The position numbers and the translations under genes were made by a program. Below, piece after piece: positions 20,201 through 33,572 of a stretch of 64,000 bases of DNA. Numbering within the stretch: position 1 is the first letter of the stretch; each line of letters opens with the position of its first letter. The stretch is taken from the NCBI GenBank assembly GCA_951394405.1, contig OX596334.1, positions 868,001-932,000 on the forward strand, in the 5' to 3' direction. Under the pieces are notes generated by a model that did no database searches, had not been told where the DNA came from, and was given only the letters and a program-made list of their open reading frames with translations. The DNA is from Coprinellus micaceus (taxonomy: Eukaryota; Basidiomycota; Agaricomycetes; Agaricales; Psathyrellaceae).

Positions 20201-20275
20201 CCCCAGAACGCCGGCCGAAGTAAGGAAATTAAGCGCCCGTGCCTCATCTGAACCAGACAAGCTCGATCGAAGCAT
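17267..20275 (-). CDS. NACHT-ankyrin NLR-like protein, gene N1
   Basis: This is a putative NOD-like receptor (STAND NTPase) of about 827 residues from nine exons: 20275-19912, 19860-18454, 18386-18288, 18227-18123, 17980-17873, 17816-17718, 17656-17558, 17507-17409 and 17370-17267. ATG 20275 (MLRSSLSGSDEA) is the first in-frame ATG. Exon 1 is Ser-rich and ends near ATELFREANGWTVEQMNIV, a segment typical before fungal NACHT domains. Exon 2 holds Walker A GYAGCGKSA, Walker B YLIVLDGVDEC and the ALWHTSLRDFL-like distal motif VTLWHTSLRDFLCS. Seven ankyrin repeats follow, one per exon (for example DGDGDTPLHDACWRGRVEVA), and every intron is phase 1. The frame is open to TGA 17267-17269. The family acts in non-self recognition and regulated cell death in fungi; the ligand is unknown. 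The N-terminal effector domain, if any, is not recognised. Confidence 0.85.
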
Positions 20276-20344
20276 CCAGGATCCAGCTTTGGGCGCCGCG
20301 AGTCTCTGGAGATGGCGGAGACGTTCGCCTACCCTGCGCCCCAC

Positions 20345-22870
20345 TGAGGCCTTCCGCCCAAAGCCAACGCGAGCAAAGTGATTCCATCCCGATAATCACT
20401 TCTGAAACCGAACGAATTCAATCCTTCCGCCTCCTCTCTCTCTCCCGGCCCATCTGAACTCCATCCCACTGCGGGTGTGCAGGTAAGGCATACATAGAAC
20501 CGAACACACAGTGGCCTGGTCCAGTAAAAGCTAGGTGAAGGCTGGACGAAGTGGCTATCGCCACTGTGGTTTCGTGGGCTCGACCGGCAGCTGGTCAAGT
20601 GTGGTGAGAGCTCTGGTGGTGTCGATGATTCACGTTCCCTGGGCTTGAGGCGAGAAGAAAGAAAGAGCGGAACCTAGATACACAATCAAAGCGACCCAGA
20701 AATGCGGCATGCAGCAGACAGCCAAGCATCCGACACAAGGTCGAATACAGTAGATAGAAACGTTCGAAATCCTAGAAACATGAAGAGGAATTACGGGACT
20801 GGGGAAATAATACTCCCACCCAATAAATAAGAACTTTTCGTGGTCGTGAAACACAAGGCTACTCGGGGAAGGTGCGAGGTAGAGTATAAACGTCGCACAG
20901 GAAAGGCACAAAATGGCGAAACGGGAGCCAGTCTAAAACCTAAACGTTGCTAGTGAAGGGAGGTGCAAGCGTACAACGGAACAGTCTCGTACGACAGGGG
21001 TGAACATAGTTCGTAACCGTCGTAAAAAGAAAACAAGAACAAAAGGGACAGACGAACGTGGGATGAAGCAGGGGTCAATGCGATAACACTGCCGTGTGCC
21101 CCCAGAGGCGAGGCGCTAAACGAGGTCAGCGAGGAGCCCTAAGCGGCTCGTTCGACTCTGGTTTGAGCTGGTCTCCGCCCTATCGGATAAGAAAGGGACG
21201 TTAGCACTTCGTTATGCGGGACGGTAGGGAAAAAAAGGGGGGCGAATAACTAAGCACGAGAAAACGAGTTCTGACTGAAGCAGGGACGAGGAAGATATAC
21301 GAAGTGAAAGGGGGTATGAGGGTTGGAAGCCAAGGTGACGAGAGTGAGACAGGATAAGAGTTTCGGAGCGTGGGGTAACGGTTTACATGGCGAAGGGTTA
21401 TAAAACACAATACACGAAGGGATGCACCAAAGGAGGAAGCATGAAAGGACAAGCAAACGAAGGTTGAACGTACCACGGACAACGAACGCCGGCCGGTTCT
21501 CCGCCAAAGGCCCACAGCATCATGATTTGTCGCTGCCCCAGCGTCCACCCCACAAACCCACAAACCTCACTCTCCCTTCGTACCGATCCACCCGCTGAGC
21601 CAACTGCGTCCTTCCCCGACCTCACATCAAGGCCCCTCCGCCGCTCGACTGGCGAAAGCCGGGTACACCACATCCGATAACCTTCTCCCATTCCGCTGGC
21701 TGGTTCTTGAAGCGACGTGAAGGAGGTTCCGTTGTTCGGGCCTCAGCTGCACGGGATAAACGTCCCAGGGTGTGTGGGGGGAGGTGGTGTGGACATTGAA
21801 GTATAGACGTTGACTTCATCTCTTCGAAGGATACAAATTTCGCAGTGAAGCGGACTCGAGCGAGCAGTTCTTTGGGCGTGTCCTCGCCCGCTGGGAATGT
21901 GCTGCCCGCTCATAGAGATACCTCGTATAGGGAACGGGGTGGAGGACGTGCGCGGTGTATTCAGAGGGTGTCGTCGTTCTTGAACGATAGAGGATCTTGA
22001 GTAGTGCGGCCTGCGGCATCGAGAGAGAGGGCTTATGGAATGTCGTGGTCGACTAGAATTTGGCGCTTCGGCGAGCCTCTTGAGGATCATGTCGCGCAGG
22101 AGACGCAGTTTAAAGGAGCAGTAGGCTGCGAGGGAGCCGTCAGTAGACTGCATGGAGGTAGATAGGAGGAACGGGTAGAGCGAAGGGCTGGATTGTAACG
22201 AGAGGGAAAGGTACGAGGCCAAAGGGCGGCGAATTATAGGAGCTGAGTGAGGGAGCGATTTCACAAAGGGGTGGGCATGAAAGGATGGGAGGCGAGGGGG
22301 AATCGAGAAGAGGCGATGCGACAGGAAAGCGTACCTCAAGGTACCCAACCCCAGCACCCAGCACAACCGCCCAGCACCCAACCCCCTAGAAACTCCGAAT
22401 CTTTCTATCCTTCGGCTCTCTGGTTCCGCTGTCCATTTTCCTTGATGAGCAGGAAGACGGGCAGGGGGAGGATGTCAACCTTGACGAGGGGTACTTTCGA
22501 ACGGTTGATGGACGGAGCCGTTGCCGATGTTGTTGGGAATGCTGGTGAGATGCTGAGAACCGCAGGGGCTGACGGCGACGAGGGTGCACGCCAAGCCGAT
22601 CTCGAGGTGCTTGGGGCGCTCGTCGGGTGTGGTTGGGAGCCCTGCAGCTCAACGGTGCGGGCGACGGTTGGGGTTCAAAGGCGGACCGCTCTTCCACAAG
22701 GGAGCTGCGCGGAGACAGGATGATGAAGGAGATTGGGGAGGGAGGGTTGTAGTTGAGAGCAGGGTGCGCTGAGCAAGTTACGATGAGCTGGGCGCTGTTG
22801 ATAATTCAGCTCCTTTGGAAGACAGGGGATCGGCACACTGGGCCGTACCTTGGGTCAACATAACTGAGCT
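20345..22870. other. No supported gene between N1 and duplicated block L
   Basis: CpG-rich DNA upstream of N1 probably includes its promoter. Open frames occur on both strands but lack recognisable motifs. A minus-strand stretch near 22060-22165 reads MQSTDGSLAAYCSFKLRLLR and could be a real exon, but nothing confirms it. Confidence 0.4.
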
Positions 22871-25800
22871 GAGGTCGACCTCCTCACCACGGAGAAGGAA
22901 GGGTTCGAGGAACCAGATTTCGGCATATTCGCTGGCAAAGAGAACGTAGACGGTGAGGAGCCGAGGAGAAAGACAATGTTGGGCGCCTTAACCAGAACAC
23001 GATGGAGAAGAACAAGCGGGAAACAAGGGCATAGCCACAAAACAGGGATCAGACGCCCATGCCCACAGGCGCTTTGCCTCATTCTTCCTCTTCCATAACC
23101 ACCACGCACTCAGTCTGCGTTTTTCACTCGCCTCCCTTTGCTGCTCCATTCGGGGATCCCACCAAGTACCGCAAATCTTACAACCGTGGCGGAAGATCCT
23201 GTCCGAACGACGCCCCAACGACGATGCGTGAACGACTCTGGCTTGGGTCACTCGCAGGCCCCCCGTTCAAGAATACCGAGCGGTTGTCTCTTGACGGAAC
23301 CCTCGCCTTCCATGCCGCCATACCTCATGCGCAAAACCCTCTTCACTACCGCACACGGAATCGACACCAACTTAGCCCCCTTGGCATTCTCTTGGAGAGG
23401 GAGGGAGCAGACTTGGACTCCGCCTGAGGGAAAGGAAGGCAAGACTGAATTGGTGAGTTAGTGGTCCTTGGGTGTCGAGTATTTCTACTTCACATCGTCT
23501 CCTTGACATTTATTTTCCCAAATATTCTCCCCACTCTTCTGTTTTCTTTACCTCCCTCTCTCCCTCTTCCGACCGCACCTTCGTACTAATCCCAGCCCCT
23601 TCCCCGCAGAACTCTTGAACGGTACTTGCTGCACTCCCTTCGCGCGGGGAGGATCTCAACCCTGCAGCGCGTTGCCTCGCGCTCGCTCTGCAGAAGCTGC
23701 CAACGACACACTCCGGAGGGTTCTGGAGAGTTCTTACGCTAACATCCACCTCTACCGCCCTGCTATGCTGGGCACTATGGGTCGGAGGGCGTCCTGGACC
23801 CCTTCAAGAATCGAAACTCGGAACCACGTACGTACTCCGTTTGTCGATGCGTCCACAAATCCAAGGCGTCCAAGCTGACTTCGTGGCCACAAGATCTCCG
23901 CACCTCACAATCCAACCTCGCCCCCGTCGTTATTCATGCGAGGTTTGGGCCCGACAAACCCTTGTGCCCTTCTCCCCTCAAGCCTCGAAAACACAGCACA
24001 ATTTCTCTCCTCAGCTAGAGCTCAGGTCCGTTCTTCAACACCCTTTTCTACCCAGAGTCCTAGCTAAAGGTCTACCCGCAGTGTCTTCACCCCCAACGAA
24101 TCCTGCACAACGCAGACTGGCGCTACAAACTATCCGCCTGCCCCATCTTCCCCCCTCCCCCAACCGTACCCCACGGCATCCACCCGTCGTCTTACACTCA
24201 ATCCTCCCCAATTACCACTCAGAACCCCCAATACGACCTCCGACGCCCCCACACCTTTTCGTCTGCATGGACTGTCTCTCTGTGCGTCACCCGAGCGCCC
24301 CGCGATGACCATTCTCACTTTCGATGGTGAGCTGACGGGGAGAAGACCAAGGCGATGCTACGACCGTCGACCTCAACACGTCCGTTGACGCCACCCTTCC
24401 CTCGCGTATCCATTCAAGGCCTCTTCAACCTCTCACTGGCCTGTGGAGGCTCCCATGCCCGCTTACGACACCTTGGAAAGAAATACGGACCCTTGAACCG
24501 ACGGATGGATCGACATCGACGCTTCACTTCCGCTTCAAGAAAAACCAAAGACGTGTAAACCCTCCAGGCGATCCTCCGCTGCGCATACGAGCGTTCGAAG
24601 CTGGGGAGGGGCGATGATGGCCAGTGAATAGGCTGTGGTACCGATATTCGAACGTGTCGAGGTACCCCGCATCCATCATCAGCGGTCCGATGAAACCGAG
24701 CAACTGCCCTCTCGACGCCTGCCTCCAATCTGCCCAACGATCGCCGTACACTGGCGAGCCACTCATGGAACCCCCAAAGCTTTGCCGGGTCCCCGTCCCA
24801 TACTCCCTCCCATCGACGACGACCTAAGGTCCATCCTCTACGAGCCCGGCTAGCTTCTCGCTGGACCTCGCCTTGACTATCGACGCTGGCGAGGTGGGTA
24901 CGGGCTACGGTGAATTCGTGAAGGTGTCGAAGGTTCCACAAGTTCGTCGGTGTTGACACCAACTCCCCCTCACCACCTCCCTTCAAGCCTTCGTTGAGTA
25001 CGGGTCTTTGAGGATCGTGCACGTCGACGCTAGGGAGGGACGACTTATAGAGTGAAGGGGATGAAGGAGAATTGAAGGGGCAGTGTGGTCGTTTCATACG
25101 GGATTGGAAGACGAGTTTACCTGAATCGAGTAGTCCCGCCAGTTTATCCCAGCATTGCTCTCGATTCCTCTGACTTCCTCTACCGTCCGATGCCTCGAGA
25201 GGTCCACGTCCAGCCTTGCTTTCTACTTTTGCGTACGATTGACATCGACGAATACAAAGGCATAGTTTCGTTCTACCGCATTGACATCGAGAGCCAGGCT
25301 GTTTTCCTCAGAGCCCATCGTAAACGTCTTCTTCAGAGAACGAATTGACAATACACTGTTCATATAGTAGAGCGAAAGTGTGATAAGGGCAGACGAATCG
25401 AGGCTCGCCTGGTTACGTAGACTTCGAGGTGAAGGAGTTGACCAGGGCTACAGGGGGATCCAGTCTCGTCCCTCTCCAGTAGGTTCGTCAACTACGAGAA
25501 GTCATCAATATGCTGAGCTGCGACAGTAGAAGGAAGGAAATATGAACTCGCCAGGCGCCAAAATGGTGAAAGCAAGGCTGGTGCTCGACGGAGCTGAGCA
25601 TAAGAAAAGAAAGGCAACAGCCAGCATGGCGAGCGAGGAAACCAAGCCGCGATGAAGTATGGGAAGACAAGGAAAGACGTAAACAACAAGAAAGGGAATC
25701 GGGAGTACAAAGTGGTAGAGCCGAAATCAAAGTATGTGGGGGAGGAAAGAGCAAGGGAGACCGTCGTATCAGGCGTTCAAAGGAAACGCACAATGGGAGT
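22870..25800 (-). repeat. Diverged inverted duplication, block L
   Basis: The reverse complement of this block aligns by eye with 37530-40290 along most of its length. Shared landmarks, in the same order, include the CTCCCATTGTG start, the stretch encoding LSSVEHQP, GTCGACGTGCACGAT, the stretch encoding WRVLESSY, and the segment encoding KRKNEAKR.WAWASDP. Similarity is perhaps 75-80 percent with many indels. Frames on both strands are broken. Intron-like GTACGT/CAG boundaries are conserved, suggesting decayed spliced genes of a repeated, unidentified family. Confidence 0.6.
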
Positions 25801-28800
25801 ACGGAGCGATACGAGAATAAAAGCATTTGGTGCGACGACTGCAGCGCTATCGTTACCCTCCCACCCAAACTAGCAACATATTTAGCTCTCCCCTCATCCT
25901 CCCTCCTTACGTCGGCTTGCTTGAGCTCCCTTCCTTCCTCCCTGGACCCTGCCCCCGTGATCCCGCCCCCCACCCTTCCACCCTCCACCGTTCGACTGAA
26001 GAGGCCGGCACGATACCCCACGAATACGCTCCCGCCATCTCCTCCCACAGTATCCCGAGGATCGTATCGAAAGGTAGATGGCTTCTGGCGTCTCGACCCA
26101 AGCCGCGGGTGACGCGTGGCGTGGACGTGGGCGGAGAGTAGCTGGACGGAGGGCCATGGCGATGGGAGATACCATCCTTGGCAATATGGAAGCGAACTTG
26201 GCGCTGGAGAACTTGGAGGGAGGGCGAACGGCGTTTCACCAAAATGCGGCCCCTTCCTCCCATGTACTCGACGCAGTGCCGTTGACCGAGAGGCTTGGTT
26301 TAGGCAGGGGAGGAGATGGTTCACAATGCGATGGGTGGTGTTAGGCGGAGAGGAGGGAGGATGTTCCACAAGGAGGGCCTGAAGGTCTCGGATGGAATTG
26401 AATGCGGTTGCAGATCGCGAAATGACGAACATGGGTTGCAGAAGGGCGGAATAGTGGGCTTTGGTCTTGCTGGATTGGCATATAGGTAGTGCTCCTTGCC
26501 GTATGTAACAGTCGATTATAATAGGAAGATGATCGCCTGTAAGAGTCGTCAGTATGTGTATGGGTACGGTATGGAGGGTGTAGGAAAGCAAAGGCTGCGT
26601 TTTATGGAGGGAGGCATAGGGTTGAAGGGTAGCCACTGAGAAGTGGGAAGGGAGGTGAAGGGAAGCTGCGCTCGCGAAGAGGCAGACACAAAGGAAGAGA
26701 CATAGCATCGCCTGTCCAGCCCCTACGTCCATTCCTGAGCCATACAACGCTGCCAGGGTCTAGGGATCTTCGCCAAAGCGGCCTCTCAGTTCTGAGATTC
26801 CTTGGTCTACCCACCCGGATGGAAGAACAGGGGATGAATCCTGAAATCCAGGATTGGGATCCCTATATCCCTGTGGTAGTCGACTGTGATCCTGTACGTC
26901 TGGTGGTGGGTGGGAGAGGTGGCTACGAGGAGAACGAAGCCTGACCGGCCTCCTTGATTGACATCGAGCCTTGCCTAGAGCTACTCAACATGGCTGTCTG
27001 ATATTCGTCGGATCGTGGCTGAAGGGCGTTCGTGCTGGGTGCATGGATCAGGCGTCACAACTCCCCTCGACTGAGCGGAGCGTAGAATTATGTCATAGAT
27101 GGATGTCGTTCTTGTGGTCGTGCAGGTTGCCGTCAAAGGCCAATACTAGCGGGTGTGGGCGAGTTTTGCAAGGCAAAGGCGGATTGGGATGTCGTTGCGC
27201 AAGGCTGGCGGGGGACCGGGGATTTACAGGCGTTGAGTCAGAGAAGGGTCGGGGTGAAGGACATCATGGAAGGCGTAGAGGCAGGGAGTCATGAGAGAGG
27301 ATCGTGGTCGAGAGCAGAGCGTCGTCGATCGAACATCGGCATCCATCGGCGTCAGCCCGAGCCTGTGGCTGTGCCCTCCGCCTTTGCAGGCCGACTGACT
27401 CGAAACTTTCCTTCTCCGCGCTTACTTCCTTGCCCTCTCTCCATCCACCTCCTCGTAGCTCGGGATAGCGTCGTCTCAACGGACTTGTACTGGGCGCCTA
27501 TCCCCCGGCGCCTAATCGCCTCGGGGGCGACGTCACTGCGATGTCCACGCCACTTCGTTTACGGCACTAAGACTTCGATAGCCACCCTCCTCCCGCTCCC
27601 CGCCTTCCCCCACAGTTCCATACGTCCTCCACTCACAGAACGCATCGTTGACTGTCACTCTCGCTTCATTCCCGATCCTGCCAACAGTCGGCTATGACGC
27701 TTCGTGACGCCGTTCATCCCGATTCCCCTTGCCTTCCCCATCCCGCCCCACTCCCTGCGTCCCCCTCCGCCGCTCCTGCCACGCCCTTCGCGTCAGACAG
27801 TATCCCCACCTCCCCACCTCACACATTCCTCGCCCCCTTCCCCGCTATCCTCCTACCCACGACTGCCCCCCTATTAGCTCCTGCATACACACGCCCATTC
27901 GTCCTTCTGGCCTTCTCGTCGTCCTTGCTCTGCGTTTATTCAGCGTCATAAGCTATAACCATGCTATAGGAATGTCTTTCTGCCTTGAGCTGGCAGACAC
28001 TGAACCGAAGCAGCGCCAGCACATACACGGCTGTCGCCTAACCCATGTAAAATCGCGTCGCCCCCACGGAGGAAGGAAAGGGAGTACTTGGGATGCAGCC
28101 TCGCTGGATGGACGGTGGTGATGGCCATCTCCGTCGATGGGGTTGTTCATGCGCAGCATCATGGGGAACCGGAATTGAGCCGCGGTATGATGAGCAACGG
28201 GGGATAGGTGTCGAGGACGCCATGGCCTCCCCTCGTCAATCGGTGCGGGCAATGCTGCCCTAGCGAGCCTCCGTGATGTCGAGCAGATCTACACCGACTG
28301 CGCTGCCCGCCCTTGTCTTCCCGTTAAGCGAAACGCTAGGTAGCACAGGAAGGTGAACTTAAGGGTGGTCAAACCGAAGAGATGGGGGGTGAAGCTGGAT
28401 TTGAATTTGAGGAGGATTGGACGATTCTTGCCGCACATGATCTACGTTCTCGAGGTTGATTATCCTACGGCGGACCTGTCGGCATGGCAGAGACGTTGCG
28501 GCTTGAGGGCATTCGTCTAGACGGTCCTAACCTGTAAGGAAATCGTCAGCAGGCTGCATGAGAGGAAATAATCTCGGGGAAACGGCGAAAGAATGAAGGC
28601 TCGACGTACCCACTACGACGATCAGATCCCATTATCACCATTCTCTAATCCCCCCCCACTTTCGCTTTCGTTCCCCCTTCCTACCCCCCTTCCCCTTCCA
28701 CCGCTCCGACGGCACAAACGACGTTTCATCTCATCTTCGCCACAATGATGCTGGATTCAGAGAGTGCAGTATGGGTGGTCGGTGTCACCCCGAGTCTCAA

Positions 28801-30971
28801 ATACATAGGCTTTGGGTGGGCACGGCGGTGTAAGTGTGGGAGATAGATGGAAGGGCGGCTATGGCACACGGCGAGCACGGCAGGGAGCTGGGTCTCCACC
28901 CTACCTCGAGGGAATGGGATTCGGTGAAACTGGTTGGGGAATGCGAAGGGCCCGTCACCAGCGGCATGGCGTGCTCACCCCCGCTCGTCGACAGCGTTGG
29001 TTGGACTTCCTCAACGTTGGGGCACTGGAGGTAGTGCAAAGGTACCGCATTGCCGAGAGGCCCAGATCATATAAGTCGCAAGCATTATTGCCCTTCCGCC
29101 CGTTCCACACCCTCTGGCTCTTCGAACACCCCCCGCCCCACGACGTCGCCCTTCCTCAGCATATGAAGACCTCTCCGTTGCACAGCTAGAAGGCTCGACC
29201 ATGTGGGCCACGCCACAGTCCCCGCAGTCCTCAACTTCCACAAGCGGGTCAACGAACGCTGGAAGAGGACGGAAAGGCGCGGTACGTTGAATTGCTTCAT
29301 GCAGAGCTGTCATCGTTCCTTCTGTAGCTTCGGCTACTGAGATTTGAAGACGGCGGATCGTTTGGAGGGTGGCGGAGGTGATGGTATCCGAGGGAGTAGC
29401 TGAATCCTGCGGCTTGTTGGCGTACGACCATCTCCGAAGGTAAAGGTACGACCTTCAGGTCAATATATCGTGTATTCGTCAACCCGATATAACCCAGCAG
29501 TTCTGTCGACGACGAGACCCTAGCCTTGATCAATCTCCGACGGCCAGGAAGGGTCCAAATGGGTGTTGTGAAACGTGGGGGGAGGCTACTGTCGGATAGG
29601 TTGGTTGGACGGTGGTTCTGCCCTTCCGTTGAATCGAACGTGGTACCCCTTATTGCAGGACGCGGGGTTGTGCGTGAGAGGTTCCAAGGCGACCCAGGGT
29701 GGAGCTTGAGAGTAAGGGACGGCTTCCAAGAGGCGAATAGGGAATGTGGCGATCGGAAAGGTGTTACGAACGCCTTCGAGGAGAACTTGGGTAGGATGGA
29801 CTGGGAACGAAGAATCGATGCGGCTCGGTGTGGTTAAGTTATTGGGTGCGCGAATGGGTAGTCGCTCGGCGTTGGGTAACACCTTCCTTGAGGAAGCTGT
29901 CGCTGGAGACCTTTAGCACATCGTCTTGGAAGGGTTTTAAGGAACGGACCTGATTTCACGTTCTATTGGAATTTGCGACACTCGAGCCGCTCGAGATCGG
30001 ATATCGTTGAACGGGTCGTGGGGCGGGACCTTTTCGTTACATGCAGTGATCCTCTGGGTACCAGGCGTTAGTTGGGTGGTTGTGGACAGAGCACGGACGA
30101 GGGATATGAGGGAATGGATACGTAGACAGGACGTACGTTCTTCCGAATCTGTCGTCGTCTTCCAAGATTCAGGAGGCCATACGGCCCATACGGCCGCACA
30201 CGGACAGGCAACGGAGGCGGGTGGTAGCGTTGAACTCCTCCAGGACTCTCCAGGGCGGGTCTTTCGTGGATGGTGGGGAGGATGGTGAGGTGGCCTGCGG
30301 CGTGCAAGCGCGCAATTCTCCACGCAAATGTGTTGCTGTCAGTGAAGGCATTTCGACGATTCTGTGGAGAGAGGTACAAGGTCAGTATAAAGGTGCGGGG
30401 AGGAAGGGAAAGCAAGGAAATATGATGTAGAGGTGAGAGTGGGCAGGATTGCATACCGAAAGCTCAAGGAGAGTTGAAAGGCTCGATTCCCAGATCTCCG
30501 CCTCTACCAGTCCAAGTATGACAGACTCACAAAGATGCCGGCTCTACCCGATTGCCTTGAGGCATCGGACTCCAATCCTTCCCACTTCTCCTGCACCTAT
30601 CCCTGCAGGGAAGCCAATGTCGGGGCAGTGTGGGGATCGTTTCGGCGTGCCGTGGCCAAGCGAATTCGTCCAGGAGGGATGGCGGTCTAGGTAGCGAAGG
30701 AGAAGAGTAGGGTGGAGGTATAGGAGTGCTAGGGATCCTGGGAAGGGCTTGTTGAGAGGTACGAGAACTTGAGTCGTTCGCGCATCGGCACTGGAGAGTC
30801 GCCTTAAGATGTTCTGCTGCGGCTGCGGGTTGGTGGTCCTTGCTGAGCTGATCAAGGTGTGTCCACGGTGTAGACATAGATCCAATAGCATATGAGAGAA
30901 AGGCGATGACCCGTCCTAGTGTGTTCGAAGAGGCGAGAAGGTGGAGTGCACAACACGGTGCGGAAGCAACC
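25801..30971. other. No supported gene; partial third copy of the L/R family
   Basis: The DNA is CpG-rich with overlapping long frames on both strands (for example 419 codons on the minus strand at 25488-26747) that have no consistent motif. Around 30165-30450 the minus strand encodes WRVLEEFN..GRMGRMAS, resembling the corresponding segment in block L. A fragment of the same family therefore seems present in the orientation of block R. Confidence 0.35.
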
Positions 30972-31713
30972 AGGACCCCCCAATATGCTGAGCTATGTCC
31001 GATCGAAAATTGGCTCAAACTGGCCGTTTTCGGCACACCCTTTTGAGCGGTTTTTGTCCACATGAAAATCGGAACCCCCCAAAATGGGCGGTTTTCGTGC
31101 ACATATCAGATGATACCTGCGCAGAGCGCGAATCCGTGCACATAGACGCCAAATCGCCTGGATGTACCGTATAATGGAAGATAGGATTGATACCAATGTA
31201 TATACAAGTGAGAAGAGGTCCGAAATAAACGAAGAGCGCGAGGAAGTGGCGGAGAGCGTGGTCGTAACGCGGCAAGTGCCAGCAGGCCACAAGTTGACGA
31301 GGCTGTAGCCAATGCCATTGGCGCTGATCGGGTGGCCGAAGTGAAGAGAATAGGTCGCGAGCGGAAGCAACAGGTGGGTGCGGGGGGCTTGGAGGATGAT
31401 GGGGAGGAGAGTTTGGGAGATGCCGCGAAGAGGATATTCCCTACCACAGGAGTGAACCTTCGGACGTAGATGTGCGAGGCAAGGCCAAGGCTCTTGATGG
31501 GGCATGACCCTAAGAATCGAAACCCCGAGCTCTGCTTTCCGTACACACAAGGATCGGACATCGCCGCAGGCGAGGCCGAGGCGGCACATATAAAATCGGG
31601 GATGGCCCACGTTTTTGGCGATTATGTGCACATGTGGATCAGACCACGAGCGATTTTGAGGGGGGATTTCGGCACATAAAAATCGGACCTAGCTAGGCAT
31701 ATTGGGGGGTCCT
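30972..31713. mobile_element. Non-autonomous TIR element with 8-bp TSD (copy 2)
   Basis: The ends are inverted repeats of about 32 bp, starting AGGACCCCCCAATATGC and continuing to GTCCGAT, with two or three mismatches. Perfect 8-bp direct repeats AAGCAACC flank it at 30964-30971 and 31714-31721. The 742-bp interior has further subterminal GATTTT/AAAATC-type inverted motifs and no transposase. The TIR core is shared with the element at 2336-2887. Confidence 0.9.
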
Positions 31714-31721
31714 AAGCAACC

Positions 31722-33572
31722 TCGTCGAAGCTCATCAACATCGGGCCGGCAATGATGCCACCACCCTCTGCGCTTCATGCCGTGCTCCTCTTCACCACGA
31801 CGACCCCCGCTCCCGTCTGACTCGTCCATACCATCTCCCGTCCCGGAATTCCTTGATCTAGCTGTCGATTTCAGCAACTCTCTCGCGGGTTTCCCCAGGT
31901 CGTCAAGCCAACGCTCCTAGGTCTTCCACTTCCTCACATCCGTCTCCTGCCAGGGCATCCCAATGCCCGCAGAGTGTGCCAACATATGCTCGAACACGAT
32001 TCGACCACGATTCGACGCGAAGAACCGACCTTCGCGACTGAGGTCGTGCAGACGGCCGCTCGTGACCCACGGATATCCGCAGATCCGTGCGGGTTAACCC
32101 ATGAGTCGACCCATCGTAGACCCTACCCTATCCCCCTTCGCAATCACACGAGAGGAAAGTCGCCCCCATCCGGCAAAGAGGGATGGCTACGAACATAGAC
32201 AACCACCCCCTCTCTCGATTTGATCGTCGACCCCGGCATGAAATCGTTCGGGCAACCCATCGGTCAGACTCTCGTTGCGATAAACAAGGGGAGAAGGGGC
32301 ACGGGCCGCGGTTTGGACGGAGGGCTGATGAGAGGGCCAATTTAAACAGGGAGGGGCCGGCTTGAGTGGCGGGGGACAACGCCAGTGGCACCAGCGAACG
32401 AAGGAACGGCGGGAAAGACGAGCCTCCACCCGGAGGCGGACAGCCTCCGCGCCACCCACGATGCCAGACGGTCAAGGACATCTACACCGGCATCTCGTTT
32501 GGCGGGAAGATCTCCCGCTCCTAGATACGCCCTCGCCATGCGCTACGGCTCCCTCCTTCGGTCCCCTTCCTACTTCGTCTCTCCGCTTTTGCGTCCACGG
32601 CATACATAGGCAAGAAGGGCTCCGTTTGTACAACCCGTTCACCGAGACGGGGCGTGGTTCGTCATCATCTCCGTCCCAGCAGTGGAGAGATCGACCGTAG
32701 GGGAAGGGCGATGTCAGTGGGCGTGGATGGTAGAAGGAGGGATGCATATTTGCACTTGCGGAAAGCGAGAGAGCCCGTGCTTCCAGCGGTGGTGATGTAA
32801 TTGCCGTGGTTGCCTACTCTTTCCCTCCGTGTCCGTGTGGACGAAGACGGATCCATAACGGGCTGTGGAGGGCGTTGGGCGGCACGTATGGGGTTGGAAA
32901 GGCGGGGCCATGTGCTGCACTGCACGCGGGATGTTTCATGCTGGTTCTTTCAGCACCAAAACGGGCGCAATACATTATCGAACTTCAAGCGGAAACCCTC
33001 CGCTCCGCTATTTGTTTATTGACCTATGGTCCTTTATTATCTCCTTCGGCATCGCGAACCTCTGATACCTTACCTCCTACTTGCCTTCTTCCCCTCGTGA
33101 TCTCTCCTAACTACATAGGACGTTCACCTTCTTCTCTTCTCCCTTGTTCCGTCCCAGTTTTGCGTAGGAGCCGTGTATCCTTCGTTCTTTTCCCTCTCCT
33201 GCAGCGTCAGGAGTCCGCTTACGCCGGCTCTGGCTTTCGGATTCGCTGGCGTCAATACTGGCAAATGGACGCACGTACTTGTCTCTTCGCGCACCCGCGC
33301 CGGCGAGCACTGTTCAGGACGCCTTCTGGGACCCCAGGTTTCGTTTGGAGGGTGGTTCTTCCTCTCTTCCTCAGTTCGCGATTACCACCTCATACTGATT
33401 CACAAAGGAATTACCCAGTTCAACTATGGGCGCTTATTTATGATTCGTGTCTCGGAAGGCAGTGCTTGACCACGTGTTCGGCCCATTGCCTTTGAGGTTG
33501 GATCGCACAAGTTGCTTTTCTGCATCGCCATCTCCCTCTCGTCAAGACCGCTCGCACAATTACAGACCGACC
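31722..33572. other. No supported gene upstream of N2
   Basis: CpG-rich sequence with open frames on both strands and no recognisable domain. The part nearest 33573 is presumably the promoter and 5' region of gene N2. Confidence 0.4.

Noticed and set aside
25488..26747. 419-codon minus-strand ORF
   Set aside because: Low-complexity Ser/Leu/Pro composition, no domain, and its first third maps to the duplicated block where the partner copy is frame-broken. Not called as a gene.
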